Shown piece by piece: positions 1 to 14,300 of a stretch of DNA of 64,000 nt. Numbering within the stretch: the stretch's first letter is position 1; every line of letters begins with the position of its first letter. Below the pieces are notes generated by a model, which saw only the letters and a list, made by a program, of their open reading frames with translations, searched no databases and had not been told where the DNA came from. Location: NCBI GenBank assembly GCA_963681505.1, contig OY811983.1, positions 4,084,122 through 4,148,121 of the forward strand, read 5' to 3'. The translations under genes were made by a program, and so were the position numbers. The DNA is from Eunapius fragilis. Its lineage: Eukaryota > Porifera > Demospongiae > Spongillida > Spongillidae.

Positions 1-100
1 CAAAATCTCGCTCGTATCCAATTCTTTGCATGTTAGCTATTGAATCTGCCGTTGGGTAAACAATGATGATGTCATTGCTAGCGAGAGCTTGACTGTGATT

Positions 101-3100
101 ATGATCATGAAGCTGGTGGAGGTGTTGGCTGTTTGTTCCTTCACGTTAACTGCTGCCTTCGCCGAAGTATGCAACACACGTACCGTTGACGCTAGCCTGA
201 CGGACCCAACTGCCTGTAACGGCTCGGTGTGCGGCAGCCTCCAGGCTGCGCTCCTTGCAACGTTTACCGGCTGCATTGAAATACTAGTCCCAAGTGGCAG
301 GCACGCGATCAGCACTCCCGTCTTCCTCAACCAGTCTACCAGACTAATTGGAACTGGAGATTCTGTGCTCGTGGCTTGCAGCTATTCCTCCATCAGCACG
401 GTCATACCTGATCTAAAGTACACGCTGTATTTTGGTAACACACCTTCCGTTGCGTTAGAGAACGTCCAGTTTGTCGGGTGCTCGGCCCCATTGCGATTTG
501 ATGGCGTGAGCAGATTAAATATATCGAACTGCGTCTTCAGGTGAGTTGAATCACTTCGAGCGTTAATTGCATGTCAATCAAGCGTAATGTTTGGTGTTTG
601 TGTAGTCGTCGTGCAACATTTTATTTTATGGCCACCGCACCCACCTTTACGTCACGAGCGATGATTTTGACATTGCCAGTTCATCACAATTTACAAATGT
701 GTGCACAGCGAAATGCGAGCCTTTGTCAGTGTCGTAATGTCTAAAGCATAGCACGGTTATAACCGGGGTCGTCTTGTGAACACAAAATGAAAGGATCTGT
801 ATGTCCTCAAAAGCCTTACTCCATTCTCCCTATCAACACATGGTTCAGAGTGATATGCATTTTTGTACGCATCCAAAACATCGGGGTTCACCTGTTTCTA
901 TGCCATCTATGCTTCCCACATATTATTATTCACATGTATATAGCTTTGTAATAACATAAAGGTGATAATAAAACGGACTTCAGTTTGAATGTTTACAGCA
1001 TTACAATGTGACTCTATAATCAGAGATGTGCAATTGATTACATGATGCTGAAAACTTTAATATTTTTAAAAATCGGTCTTACTTTTCCATGTAGTTTATG
1101 TTACTTGTAAGCAGGCATTAAAAGAAAAAATTGGAATTACATAATTTGACCCTTTTCTCTTCCTGCCACAATAGGAACTTCTCTGAAGCTTCACTGGACA
1201 TATACAACTGTCAGGAGGTCACTCTGTCAAACTGCAGTGTTGAGCATAGCACAGGAAATGGAGACGTTCTTGTACCATTTCGAGGGAATGCGGGTGCTGT
1301 TGCCATTGGCATCAATTCGGTTTATGAAAACTTCACAGCCGCTCCAAGCGCGTACATCAAAAATTGTACCTTTGCATACAACCGTGCCTTGGCCAGCTGC
1401 ACTCTGAACACCATCAGTCAAACCAGCTCTAGGCAGGTCTTTACAGGGAGAGGAGGAGGGCTTGGCCTGTACATAAATGACTCAATCCATAATGTCTCAA
1501 TGGTTATAACAGATTGCACTTTTCGTGACAACTATGCAAAGTCATTTGGGGGTGGAATATACATCTACATCAATGGTCGAACCATTCAGGATACCATATC
1601 CATTCAAAGGACTGTATTTGTTAACAATTATGCCGAAGAGCACGGAGGGGGAGGGGTCCTGGTGGCATTTTTCTCCAACGGCCTCCCTCTTGCCCCTCAC
1701 ACAGTCCAGTTTATGGACTGCAGATTTGAGAGCAACACTGGGGAAGCTGGTGGTGGTCTTCACGTGTTCACATCCTTTGAAGGTCAGTTATTTTGTGTTC
1801 CTCTAGCCTATCTCACATCTTGTGGTGATGCTATTTTCAGGCACTGATGGGAACTACTTTAAATTGGAGCGTTGTAACTTTACTGGGAATGTTGGACTAG
1901 GATCTAACTCGGATTATGGAGCTGCCTTTATGGTGTCACTCTTGACCCCATTCAGGGAAAGGGTTACAATACCTCGTCATGAAGTAATTGATTGGTACGT
2001 TATTTTCCCGCAACCCGATGAGTACTTTTGTTATCTTTGTTTACAAATGTCGCAGTTTGTTTCTCAACAACATTGGCCCAAATGGGATCATCAGCATTGG
2101 CTATGCACCAACAAGGTTTATGGGACATAACAGATTCATTGGTAACTACGGCTCTGCATTGAGGGTAATACAGGAAAGTATTTATGGGTACAGGATAGTA
2201 GGGTGCTCGTCCCTCCCTAGATCATCGGCTCGCTGGTGGAACTGCTGGGAAATATGTACTTTGGAAACAACACTGTGAGTGGGGACAGTGCTGCATTGCA
2301 GCTGCTCTCTTATGCCCAAGTGAGACTCCATCATGGACTGAACATGACCTTTGAAAACAACATTGGAAAGTCAGTGAGCAACTCAGTAGTTTAGTATCAA
2401 GTAGTTAGTTCCAAGCCTTCAGGTGACACCAAATGTACGCACACTATCATACACGCAGGCACAGCAAACACATAAAAATGCACATATATTTGCATACATT
2501 ACCAAAGTAAACAATGCTTGCCTGTATTTATATTTGATCAAGATTTTGAAGCACACAGATGTATACATTAAGATTGCCAATTTTGTTCCAAAAAGGTTTG
2601 GAGCAAGCATCATTGTGGGCTCGTCTGCTCCCCTGTCAGCATTCACTGATGTCATATTCAATTCTCGTTGCTTCATTCTCTATGAAGATCTATCCATTCC
2701 TCCAGTTGACTGGAGTGATGTAAGACAGAGTGCACACTCTTTCATTTACATGCCAGCATACTGTGCTTCCACTTACAAGCACAGTGACCTCTTTGTGTAT
2801 GTAACCTGCAGGTCAACGTTACCTTCAAGGATAACAAAGGACTGTTAGGTTCTGTTCTCTACCTTTCTGACCTTGACACTTGCTCATGGTACAGTCTAAG
2901 CTCACCATATTTCAATGACAGTTATATATTGCAATGGCCTATATGGCACCTGACGTGAGTGGCAGCTGTTTTTGTCCTCTGGTCATCACACCTATTTATG
3001 TTTCTTCAACTTGGCAGAGGCAACATAAACACTGGTTACAAGAATTCTTCAGATGTTTTGTACACTACACAGACAACAGTCAGAAAACTGATGACAAATG

Positions 3101-6100
3101 CTACTGAGGTTTGCACTCTTATCTTTGAACATATTCCCATTGACTACCTGTGTGCTCTGTCATAGGTACATGCTTGGCCAGGTCAAAGATTTGAATTGCC
3201 TCTAGTTGCACTGGATCTCCTGAATCATCCAACAACCGCAAATGTTCGCTTTGGTCTAGCAAATGAGGTAGAGAATATGCGCATGCTGTGTTTGTTTCTG
3301 ATTAGTTACACAACAATGCATTTGGCAAGTCCTGGGCTTACCATGTTCTCATGACAGTCATGTTAAGCTAATGATAATCAGTTGGATACAGGAATGTCTT
3401 GTCAACATTTATCAGACTGATTATCATTAGCTTTTATTGGTTGACTTACTGATGTAGCCTGAAGTGTCTCTGTTATTTTTCCATTCTGACCCCTTGCACC
3501 AGTTAATTGGAGTACAATTCATTCCGGACATTGTGGTGATTGATTCTGATAGCTCCAATGGTGGGCATCTTCAGGAGATGTTCACCTTCACCTATGGTGC
3601 AACAAATATGACAGTGCTCACAGCACTGTCCAATACCTCTTTAGACAAAGTGATGATAGAAATCCCATTTGATTATGTAAGTTGAATGTTCACATGCTCA
3701 CTCTCAGGTGCTAATAATTATCTCTGTTCTTCCACCAATGTAGATATCTAATGGCAATGTCCAGTTCTATGTAGAGCCCTGTCCAGGAGGCTATGTGCTA
3801 AACAAATTGTCCACTGGTTTGACCACTTGTACCTGTGATAGCAATAACCGAATTGTTCTCTGTGAAGATGACCAGATCAATGTGATTATTGAGGTGTGTC
3901 AATATGTGTATAATAGTTAAGATCACAGCTGATTGTGTGATCTTTCAGTTTCTCACATGCCACTTCTATCATGGAAAAGCACATGATGGTTACAATTTAT
4001 GGGATGCACATAATAAATTCATTATGCATACACACATTTAGTTTGGTTCTCCGTGGCATTTAATACTGACATGCCCATATCATAGTATGGATACTGGGCG
4101 TGGTATACACCATCAAAGTTGGGTTCCAATCTCTACTTTCATCCATGTCCTGCTGGGTACTGCCAGTGCCACAAAGCCATCAGCTTAGGCAATACCACCT
4201 GTGCATACCTTTACTCAACCGCCAATCCTGATGTCCAATGTATACCTGAGAGGAAAGGTACACCTGTGATATGTGTACTTGTGTATGTGTGTGCATTCCT
4301 ATATTCATGTGTGTGGGACGTGAGGGGTATGTTGATGGGAGTATGTGTGTTGGTTCTTTTGTACTTTAGGCATATCATCACCAGTAGGTGTTTTTATGGT
4401 TCATTTGTTGGTCATTTACCTTTACAGGGGTGAATTTTATACTTATTCAATTATTTGTATTTTTGGTCACATTAGGAGTTCTTTGCGGCCAATGTCAAGG
4501 TGGAAGAGGTGTCAGTGTTCTGTCCAACCATTGCACCTCCTGCTCTGATGGTTCAGCTGTTCTCATACCAGTGTTGAGTGAGCATGGCCTCTTACCACTA
4601 TGTGTAAGCTTTTATTCACTTCATTCTACTAGTCACCTTGGTGGTGATGGTGGTCACCACACTCTTGCTTTTGGACAAACCCCTCCCAACCTGGTTCCAT
4701 CCACTGCTATTTTATGTTCAGGTTCGTGTGTGTTGTCTGCATCAGCAAAACTACTCCCTTTCACATTCCATAGATGGTACCATATGTTGCACAGTACTTT
4801 CCTGAGTCATTTGAAAGTGTTGGCAAATATGTGAGTTGTCATATGACCTGATGCTGATGCATTGGTCTGATCATGAGTACTTTCAGGGTTACTACATCAG
4901 CAGTGGGTTGAACCTCTACTATATATATGACTTCTGTTTGTACAGCAGTATGAGTGCAGTGGTCTCATACACCATTCGATTTCTACCACTGTTGGTAGCA
5001 CTTGCTGCCTGTCCACTGGTCTTTGTCATACGGTACACTGTAGTGCTAACTGATCATTCCATTGCACACAGTTCTAACTTGTGCCCTACCCACCCACCCA
5101 GGAGGATATTTCAGAAGAGGTGGAGATCTGTACAGCATTATGGTCTATGGTGGATTGTGCTGTTGTTATACTCTCATGTTGTACACTCCTGCTTGAGCGT
5201 TCTCAACTGCCCTTCTCTGCCCGATGGAATGGGAGTCACCAAGGCTGTATGATCATAACAAGTAGCTTTGTTTCAGCTGTGCAATTTCAATGCATTTTGC
5301 GTACTCTAGAGGTGGTTTGTGAGTGGAGATGTGGAGTGTTTCCAGGGAGGGCACCTTGGTGTGGCACTGCTTGCTATTGTGGTTCTACTTATTTGCATCC
5401 TACTTATTCCTGTGACATTTTTGATCACCTCAAAGGCAGTGAAGGTCAGTTTTCTTCATCGTGCAACTTTAGTTGATAAAAATTACTGAATTCATTTGGT
5501 ATCTTAGAAACCTCTGTGGATGCAAGACCTAAGTGTACCAATATCTGCCCCTTTTAAAAGTAGCATTCCTTGGTGGTGTTCAGTAGAGCTGGGAAGAAGA
5601 ATGCTCTTTCTACTCCTTACAGTACCATTGCCAAGAGTTGCGGTAAGCTATGTGACCAGTTACAGGTGGTGTTGTCAACCTTTTCTCTTTTTCATTTCAA
5701 AGCTATTGCCAGCTCTAATCCTTGTGTTAATTCTAGCAGTGTATGGATTTGCACAACCATACAGCAGCCAGTTAGCTAATTATCTGGAGTTCTTTGTAGA
5801 CAGTAACTTTATTATCCTGATGTTTATCTGGAACACTGGATACTTCCAAGAGGAGTATTTTAAATTCAACCCTGAACTGAAGGGATCTATTGCTACAATA
5901 ACATGGATTCTTGCACCATTCTTCTATTTTCCCTACACTCTAATTATCTTCATACCACTGGTATTGGCAGCTATATCACTGCTTAGATACATCAAACGAG
6001 CACAAATATCGTAAGTGGGCATGTAGTTCTACTTTATGTTGCAAACATGTGTACATGCTATAGTTTCTGCCTAAATCTATGCAACTGAAATCTCTCTCCT

Positions 6101-6233
6101 TAGGAGAAAGTCTTTCACTCCTGGACAAGCTATGGAATCTTTACCTCAAAGTTTAATAGTGCCTTCTACGACTTTACAAATGAACATCGATGAGGAAACA
6201 TTATCATCTAGCTATACTGCAGTTGCTTTGTAA
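101..6233 (+). CDS. Multipass membrane protein with beta-helix-like ectodomain
   Basis: Hand-built model of 21 exons: 101-540, 1175-1782, 1841-1994, 2056-2164, 2221-2369, 2596-2719, 2812-2954, 3018-3108, 3166-3267, 3458-3676, 3744-3893, 4086-4257, 4476-4601, 4633-4721, 4774-4830, 4887-5032, 5102-5246, 5310-5444, 5508-5642, 5703-6010, 6104-6233. It totals 3,732 nt, about 1,243 residues plus stop, and all junctions keep frame with GT-AG ends. The start ATG at 101 precedes a signal peptide (MIMKLVEVLAVCSFTLTAAFA). The ectodomain has repeated NCxF/DCxF turns followed by GGG or GGA patches (DCTFRDNYAKSFGGG, DCRFESNTGEAGGG), the look of right-handed parallel beta-helix or polymorphic-outer-membrane-like repeats. 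A cysteine-rich stalk follows, then about eight hydrophobic segments and a short serine-rich cytoplasmic tail. The function is not known to me; a surface receptor or adhesion role is inference. I recall similar architectures as large families in sponges, but this was not checked. Confidence 0.82.
4476..6233 (+). other. C-terminal multipass membrane region of the beta-helix gene
   Basis: Exons 13-21 encode the cysteine-rich juxtamembrane piece (LCGQCQGGRGVSV, then CTSC) and the membrane block. Hydrophobic runs visible in order are TLVVMVVTTLLLL, then TIRFLPLLVALAACPLVFVI, WWIVLLLYSHVV, ALLAIVVLLICILLIPVTFL, RMLFLLLTVPL, LLPALILVLILAVYGF, NFIILMFIWNTGYF, and APFFYFPYTLIIFIPLVLAA. No GPS cleavage motif and no known GPCR signature (DRY, NPxxY) is evident, so calling it a GPCR would be unsupported. 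The tail after the last segment is about 45 residues, rich in Ser and Thr, and ends TAVAL. Confidence 0.75.
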
Positions 6234-7430
6234 TCAAATTCGTTTTCATAAGTAGTGACTGCAATTTAATTTTTTAAAACATCTTGCATTCTGCAAGTAT
6301 CATCTAATCACAGATGTTGTACTTTCTGATGGTTCATTTTTACATTCTCAAAATTTCTAACAATTTGAGGATGTTTAAAAACATTTTGCTGAATAGCCAA
6401 ACAAAATCAAAACCATCTTGGCAAAAATCAGCATACATCATAGGTGGCCTGAGCTATTTTTACTCATTTTCAATTTTGCCTTTGATTTTGAAGATTTGTT
6501 CAAATGAATAATATCATTAGTTGTTACTTAAGGGATGGTCTGGGCACCGTGCCCCCTAATGGACGCTAATGTGCATATAACACACCATCAATAGGGTGCA
6601 TTCTTCCTTATTATATTACTTTTATGAGTCAGGCTGTAAACCATCATTGATAGGAAATAGAGTGAGTCAAACATAAACTCATTACTATCGCAGTCATCTG
6701 CCTAGTTTTTAAGGTAACTAAAGGCAATCAAGTACTTCAAGTACGTACTAATATGACTTGAATAGCAAATGACACCACTTGTTGTTTAATTTCTTGAAAG
6801 GTGGTGTCATTACTGCATAGTAGGTAGTTTGCTGATTGTATTGATACTGGTGTTGCTTCAAATGTGAATGTACCGGTCCAATCGCCGCATCATAAATTTT
6901 AATAGTATATTGCTCGGGTAATACAGACCAAGAGAGGTCGCGGTAGAACGGTACGTAAATGTACCCTGACTTCACTGAGAGAGGCTGGGGGAACATATAA
7001 TGATGTACGAAAAGAAAATATTTAGCATAACTAACTCGGGCTATAAACTTCGTCTTGGGGGGGGGGGGGGGGGGAAACACTATATCGATAATTCTCTCGA
7101 AGCATGTGATAATAAATTACTCTGATATGATGATGGCACCGGATCTTTTGCCTTCTCAGTCTGTTTCTAGTAGCCTAGTTCGTCCTCACATGAGTGCACC
7201 ATTCACACATTAAATTCTCGTATAATAGTCCTTATTTTATTTGCAACAACATATTAAATAAAACCACCAAGCGTCGCTGCCAAACGGTGAATATACCATA
7301 TAGTAATGGTATTCACCATATAGCCCCTCCCCTTTTGGCGCTCAAATGAAGGGGGCGTATCTGGCGGGTTATTCCTTTCTCGATAGTTAGTTCAAGTGAA
7401 AATTCTTGTTCAAGTGGAATCCGTGCTGCA
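6234..7430. other. Intergenic region between the beta-helix and laminin-like genes
   Basis: No exon or RNA gene is supported here. It holds an 18-base poly-G run at 7057-7074 and a 32-bp imperfect hairpin at 7286-7317, whose arms are GGTGAATA(TA)CCAT and ATGGTATTCACC, about 110 bp upstream of the laminin-like start codon. The promoter and 5' UTR of the downstream gene must lie here or slightly upstream, but no clear TATA box or initiator could be assigned. Confidence 0.6.
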
Positions 7431-8364
7431 ATGGATCAACGTGTGGCTGCAATAGCAGCTATCCTCATCGTCTGGTTGCCATTAGGGCTCCCGCAGAGTA
7501 TGTTTGGACAATGCTATACGGGCAACACGCCCACTCGCTGTGAGCCGGTTACGCAAACGTTCACACTGAATCGGCCACCTACTGTGAATAGTACGTGCGG
7601 CACGCCCCCAGCATCATTCTGCGCTTTCGAGTACTTAAAAACAATCCCCCGCGTGATACAAAGCAATGGCTGCAACTACACCTGCAACTCCAGTGACATG
7701 GGGAACGCCCATCTGCCGATATACCTGACTGACTTTCCAGTATCGTCTAACCCAACGTGGTGGCAGTCGGGCAACAGCACCAACCCTTGGGATGTTGTCT
7801 CCATAACTCTTAACTTGGCCGCCATCGTAGAAGTAACCACTGTGGCCATTCAGTTCAGGACGCTGGTTCCCATGTCCTTTCACATTGAGAAGTCCGTGGG
7901 CAACAGCCAAACCTTTACTCCATTCAACTTCTTTCAGACATCTTGTATGGGGCTGCCTACAACGCAATCCCTAACACTCTCGACGGAGACCACACCGCTT
8001 TGCACAGTTATTTCTTCCCCTGCCGACGTTTTGAGCACCACATTTGTGCCCACCAATGGAAGGCCGTCAGCCACTGACCAGACTCCCGGACTCAGCCAAA
8101 ACCTGTATGATTTCATACAAGCAACAAACATTCGCGTGATCCTTAAGGAGCACTTTCCCAGACCCGTCCAGAACTACTACTATGCCATTCAAGACTTGGC
8201 TGTTATTGGACGTTTCCAATGCAATGGACATGCTGCTTCGGTCAGTAACGGTGTGTGCAACTGCGAGCACAACACAGCAGGTGTAAACTGTGAGCGGTGT
8301 CTTGATCTCTATAATGAAATTCTGTGGGAAAGAAATGATGGAAATAATTCATTTGAATGCCAAG
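7431..8364 (+). other. LN (laminin N-terminal) domain exon
   Basis: A single 934-nt exon encodes the signal peptide (MDQRVAAIAAILIVWLPLG), the whole LN domain and most of the first LE module. The end of the domain is diagnostic: YYYAIQDLAVIGRFQCNGHA matches the usual LN exit (YYAI.D..V.GR..CNGHA). The LN domain is the polymerisation node of laminins. It ends at a phase-1 donor, as do most LE exons of this gene. The start ATG at 7431 is the one immediately in front of the hydrophobic signal. Confidence 0.9.
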
Positions 8365-11300
8365 GTAAGGCACAGATACCATGAGCTGGTTTTGATGTTG
8401 ATGTTAGCGTAAAATCATTATATGCATCATGACATTGCACAGCTAATCATGGCATTACACAACTAACCTGACGGGCCAGCAATACAGTTTGGTGTACATA
8501 TGTGCACGTATAACGTCTGCATTTGTATGATACCGATAAATAAATTTACCATTCTGAACCCACAGCGTGCAGTTGCAACCAGCACTCTACCCGGTGTATA
8601 TTTGATGCGTCTGTCTACAGCCAGACTGGTGGTGTTAGTGGTGGTGTGTGTCTAAACTGTACAAACAACACAGCAGGAATACACTGTGAGACATGTGCGA
8701 AGTCCTTCTATCCAGTACCTTCAAAGAATCAGACTGACCCAGATGTTTGTGCACGTAAGTTTTCTTTTCTCTTATCTACAAAGGAGTTGCAATAGCTTTA
8801 AGCAAATAATTTAATTCTCTGTAATCACAGCATGCAACTGTGATGCTAGAGGAATGAATGACTCAGGCGACTGCCAAAAAACAGGACCCAATGTTGGTGA
8901 TTGTTGGTGCAAGATCAATGTGGCTGGTCCAAAGTGCAATGTATGCAAGGAGGGATATTTCAATATCTCCGGAGATAATATTTATGGATGCCAAGGTTGG
9001 TGCTATGTAATTGCACTGTGTCATTGTCATTCTGTGGCAAAACATGTGCTATCAATCAGATTGGTAGTAAGGTCATGTGAATTTATCCATTATAAAACTG
9101 AGGGTCCAGTTATATTCAAAGTGATTTAGGATATCAGCAAAATCAATATGATTGAATATAATATGTAATACACCTAGCAAATATTAATACCAGCAGAGGA
9201 GGAGTAGGTTTTAGGTAGACCAGTGTTCTCAATGTTAGATGGTCATGAGATACAGATTACTCCTACCAATACTATCCTTAGGCAGGTAAATTCATTCATT
9301 TGAATATCTCATGAAGAAGCATAATAAGAACTAACCAGGCCATCCACTCCAAGTTCCAATAGTGCCCCTCCGTCCCATCTCATGAATAAGGTTGCAGGTG
9401 GCTTGTGTTGAAGCTTTATCATCTTAGCAACATTTTTATACATGCTATTAACAAAGGCAGCACATATCAACTTTTACATGAGAAGGTTTTATATATGGTT
9501 TATAATTTCAACAGATTGCCAGTGTAACACAACTGGAAGTGTGAATTCATCTTGCACACAACAGACTGGCACATGTTTTTGCAAGAAATATGTGACTGGA
9601 CAGAAGTGCGATTCCTGCCAGCAAAACTATTACCAACTCTCTCCAAGTGACCCAGAAGGATGCCAGCCTTGCAACTGTAACCTTGGAGGTTCCTTTGGAG
9701 CTCAATGCAATATGTTTACTGGACAGTGTCAATGTAGAAATGGGGTCACGGGGCGGGATTGTTCCACTGTAGCTCCCGGACGTTTCTTCCCCCTGCTTGA
9801 CTACTTGATCTTAGAAGCTGAATATTCTTCAGGGTCCTACCAAAAGGTGCTTCTCACAGATGGGGAGAATACCCTGTACACTGGTACAGGAACAGCCTCT
9901 GTGACCAGTGGTAACAACAGTGTGCTTGACCTTGGCCTGCTGACACCCCCTTCAGGTGGATGGTATCAAGCCACATTTCGATATAGCCTTCAAGGTCATT
10001 CTGCATGGCCTTCTGGTACACTGGAGATACAAGCTGGATCAGAGGTGGGTAATGGAGCACCCAGCTGCACTGAACCTATTGACAGGCTAGTCATCCAGTA
10101 TGTACAGTGGAGTGTGGGTATTAGAACTGCCGTTGGACAAAATGTGTGCCTTCGTGGAGGTCGCAGCTATCACTTTATGCTGAAGGCTTTTGATGGCGGC
10201 ATTCTGGAACCAGGAAGGGCTCTGAACATAGATTCCTTTTTTCTCACGCCTGTATTCATAAATGGCCTTGCAGTGTTTAACGACAACTCATTGTATGCAA
10301 CCTACAATACCTGTGTCAACTCATTGCAAACATTGCCCAGATCATCAACTGTACTAAGTACATGTAGGGATACTATATTTGAAGTATCAACAGCTGTTTT
10401 CAATGGAACCCTTCGTAAGTGTGCATCTGCGTTTGTAGTTTTGGAATGCTACTGCTTCTTTACCCACAGCATGCACCTGCAATGCAACTGGATCAACTAA
10501 CAGTGCACTGTGCAATGAGTATGGTGGTCAGTGTTCTTGCAATGTGCACATTGGTGGTCTGCAGTGTGGATATTGCACACCAGGGTATTATAACTTCTCA
10601 TCAAGTGGATGTCAAGGTAAAAAGTTCAGTAATAGCATGCCACACCAAGAATGATTCCACCAGGTTTACAATTACCCATCTTTTGACTTTGCTAAGTGAA
10701 GTTATGCAACCCATTGCTTAAGTAGAAAAGTCGATCTGATCCCTTTGCTGAATAATGATAATGCTTCAAGTGTACCATGTTCCATAAAAGGGATGTAGAA
10801 GATGTGTGATAAAACACATTTCCAAATAGCATAACTCATTCAATATCTACCCATATCTGAATATGTGAATATTCACTATCACTTATGATATACAGGGTGT
10901 CCACAAAAAAGCACAATGCTTTTTAATGAATATAATTGCTTGTCACTCAAAATAAATTTATGAATACCATATTTAGTCAAATATGAACCACATTATTAGA
11001 ATTCGATTATCTATAACAGTTCAAAACCATAACTTTCAATTAATAATAAAAATAATGCACAATACATATATTGATAAAACAAAATACATAAAAACAGAGG
11101 TGTTGCTAGAACAAAACTTTAGACTGAGGATATGGTATCTTACCTTCAACAGGGGCAAGGATAAGGTTATGTTCATAAATAGGGTGGTAATATGATGACC
11201 TAATTCCACAAATGTGCTGGACAGCAGCTCAATGGGAAGCACAGGAGAGTAGAGTGCGTAGCCAGCTCACTACAAGGGGATAGGGTCTGTCCTGCTTGTT

Positions 11301-14300
11301 ATTGATCATGTCAATCAATGCCTGTAAAAAGTTGAAAACTTGCAAGCCTTGCTATTAATTAATTTGAACAATAATGTACAATAATTTTAATTAATAACAG
11401 GATTTATAAACTACAAAATAACCTTGATGAAGATTTGAAAAATGATTGGCGTTTTACTAGTATTCAAAACAATAAATTAATCAAACTTGAAAAAGTTAAA
11501 TGACCTCTACAATTTAAATAAACTTTTGAGTTAATCTAGTAACTTGAAATCAGTGCCATTTCACTGTATATATTACTTATTAGTAGTTTATTAAAATCAA
11601 TTATCAACTGTATTCCTGAATAACTTTGTTAATAGAGGTTTTGAATATTTTGATTTATGAGGGTTTTGATATAATTACTTCTTACAATAATTGAAATCTA
11701 ATTAGATTTTTAGTACTTGGCTAACTACTGCAACACATGTTAAAAATCATTAATCTCAATCATGAGTTATAATGATTTAAAAGTGTTGCGTTCTTTCATG
11801 GACACCCTGTAATGAATGGTATGGTTACTGAAATTCCAACTGTAAACATACTTGTGCTCTTTCTACAGATGTGTGCATTCTCCTCCTAATTTTCATTGTA
11901 TGGTGTTGAGCCTATGTCACAATCACAATCTCACATTTATGCACTTTTAGCATGTAACTGCAATCCCAATGGATCTTCTAGTCTGATCTGCTCTACTGTT
12001 GATGGAAGTTGTCCCTGTGTATCAAATGTCACTGGACGAACATGTTCACAGTGTGCATACGGTTACTACAACCTTGTACCAGGAGTGGGCTGCTCATCCT
12101 GTAACTGTAATGTGAACGGCTCAGCTTCCTTGCAGTGTCAAGAAGGAACAGGAAGTTGTACTTGCAATGTTGGAGTTGTTGGGAACAAGTGTGATCGTTG
12201 TAATAATGGATACTATGGATTCTCAATAAGTGGTTGCAGGTAACATGGTAAACAATTACCATTTTGAATTGAAACAAAGTTACATCATACAATGCCATTT
12301 TTGAAAATGAAGGAAAAAGAAGGGAGGGATTGTGTGTATTGCAAAAAATTATCATGGGCACTGATGGACTCTATGAGCTCATTTAATTCATCATATAGAT
12401 CTTGCAACTGCAGTGCAACTGGTACCATTGGAGGTAGTTGTGATGCCACCACAGGTGTGTGCTTCTGTGCCACTGGAGCAACTGGACGTACATGCGGCTC
12501 CTGTCTCCCCGGCTACTTTGCTAACTCTACTGGATATTGTCAAGGTATCTTAATTTTGGTATTGAATGGGCAACAATATGCTAAGTGGTACAACGTTAAT
12601 GTGGTTGTATTGTCATTTTAATCTATAAGTGACGATTGAAGATTTTGTACCATGTTTTGACAGGTTTAAACCTGTCAAAATCACTTTTGCACTTGCCATT
12701 TCCATGTTTTGAATGTACATTGTTGAAGACTGTTTTATCACGGAGCCTACTTACACATTCAATTCTGACCAAATTAATGCTGTGTTTTTAAGTGAACTAG
12801 AAGTACAATTAATTAGCAATTCTATGGCTTTGAAAGATTCCAGTATTATGCAACTTTGAATAAAATGACTCTGTGTTTTTTTTTAAGTTGAAGTTGGCAC
12901 ACTATAACTGTATGATGCTGAATCTTCCTCACATGGGTTGGGTGCAGTAATACTCCATGATGCCCCATGGAATACTGTAGTTTTGCCTTCAGATAGATGA
13001 AAGAAACTGAATGATATATGCGCAAACTTAAAGAACTGAGCATTACTTGAGCGTTCCAAGGGTACATTACTTGGCAAGAAGTTTCACATCAAACAAAACC
13101 AAAAATTTGAAATTGTGTTACAAACAACTTCCACTACACCTATTGAGATTCTGGTTGAGATTTATGTGCTGTGATTAGAAATTGGAGACGTCCCATGTTG
13201 TACGTAACAGTACACTGTCCAGCACCCCATCAGTGGAGCTTGCCAAGGGTGATGGCAACCATTTTCAGGAAGAGATGGAGAGGTTCATTTACTCAGTTAC
13301 CTCATGGCTGCCAGCAACAGATTCAGAGAATCCTGGAATAATGTGCAACCCAAGCTTCTGCCCATAGGTTATAAAGCATTGTTGATTTGGGTGACCAGAG
13401 AAGCATAATGTCGACAGTAAATTTACAACCTACTGAAATAACATAGCACATCTGACCATTCACAAGTGGCTGTTTTGTAATAAAGCCATATTGTGGTTCC
13501 TGAAGTGTAGGGATCCAATGAGACAAAGGATCCCTCGCCAGGTAATAGCCATAGCACATACCCCTAGGTCCTATATTGTGGAAAAGCCTACTGGTCAATC
13601 CCAGAGGTCCCTACTCAGGGAAACATGAGATTCAGATGCTGTCCAGGAGGCCTCACCAGTTTAGAGGCCTGCAGTACCTGAATCCAATAGCAATTAACTC
13701 CAGAACCTGAACTGTCATCATAACATTAAACACTTATAGGTGGAGGTGATGTGTGTCTAACGATTGTACTTGCAATGGGGGGTTACATTTGATAAGAATT
13801 CGGGTCATAATACCTTTAATTCATGCCATCCTCATATCAGTATGTGCTCCGAGTACTTTGTTCTCTCTTCTACACTACAGTATGTAACTGTGACCCTCAG
13901 AACTCCATATCTCAGAACTGCACCAATGGAATATGTGCATGCAGCCGTGGAGCTGTGGGTGCAACATGCAATGGATGCAACCTTGGATATTACAAATCCT
14001 TATCTGGTGTATGCACAGGTATGCATATAGTGCTGCATTGCAAAGCACTATAGCATATAAGCACTTTTTGCATTATTTATGGCAGGTAGTTAACATTGTA
14101 TAGGAAAGGAGTTAAAGTTTTGTTGCATTTTGTGTGACGGTGTGTTTTTGTGCATTCATTTGATTTCTACTTCACCTTCAACACCACTTAGGATCAAGCT
14201 ATATAAACAGCTTCTCTGTCCATACAGATTGTGGCTGCAACATAACTGGAAGTCAGAATGTATCTTGCACATCACAAACTGGCATGTGTTTTTGCAAGAA

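Noticed and set aside
6748-7080. 110-codon antisense frame between the first two genes
   Set aside because: It starts in the poly-G/poly-C run, shows no domain and has no splice or start context.
13182-13598. Open frames in the B-C intron, one antisense with a faint Harbinger-transposase look
   Set aside because: The motif-like pieces are in the wrong order and too weak. The second copy at 15701-16117 exists only because the intron was duplicated.
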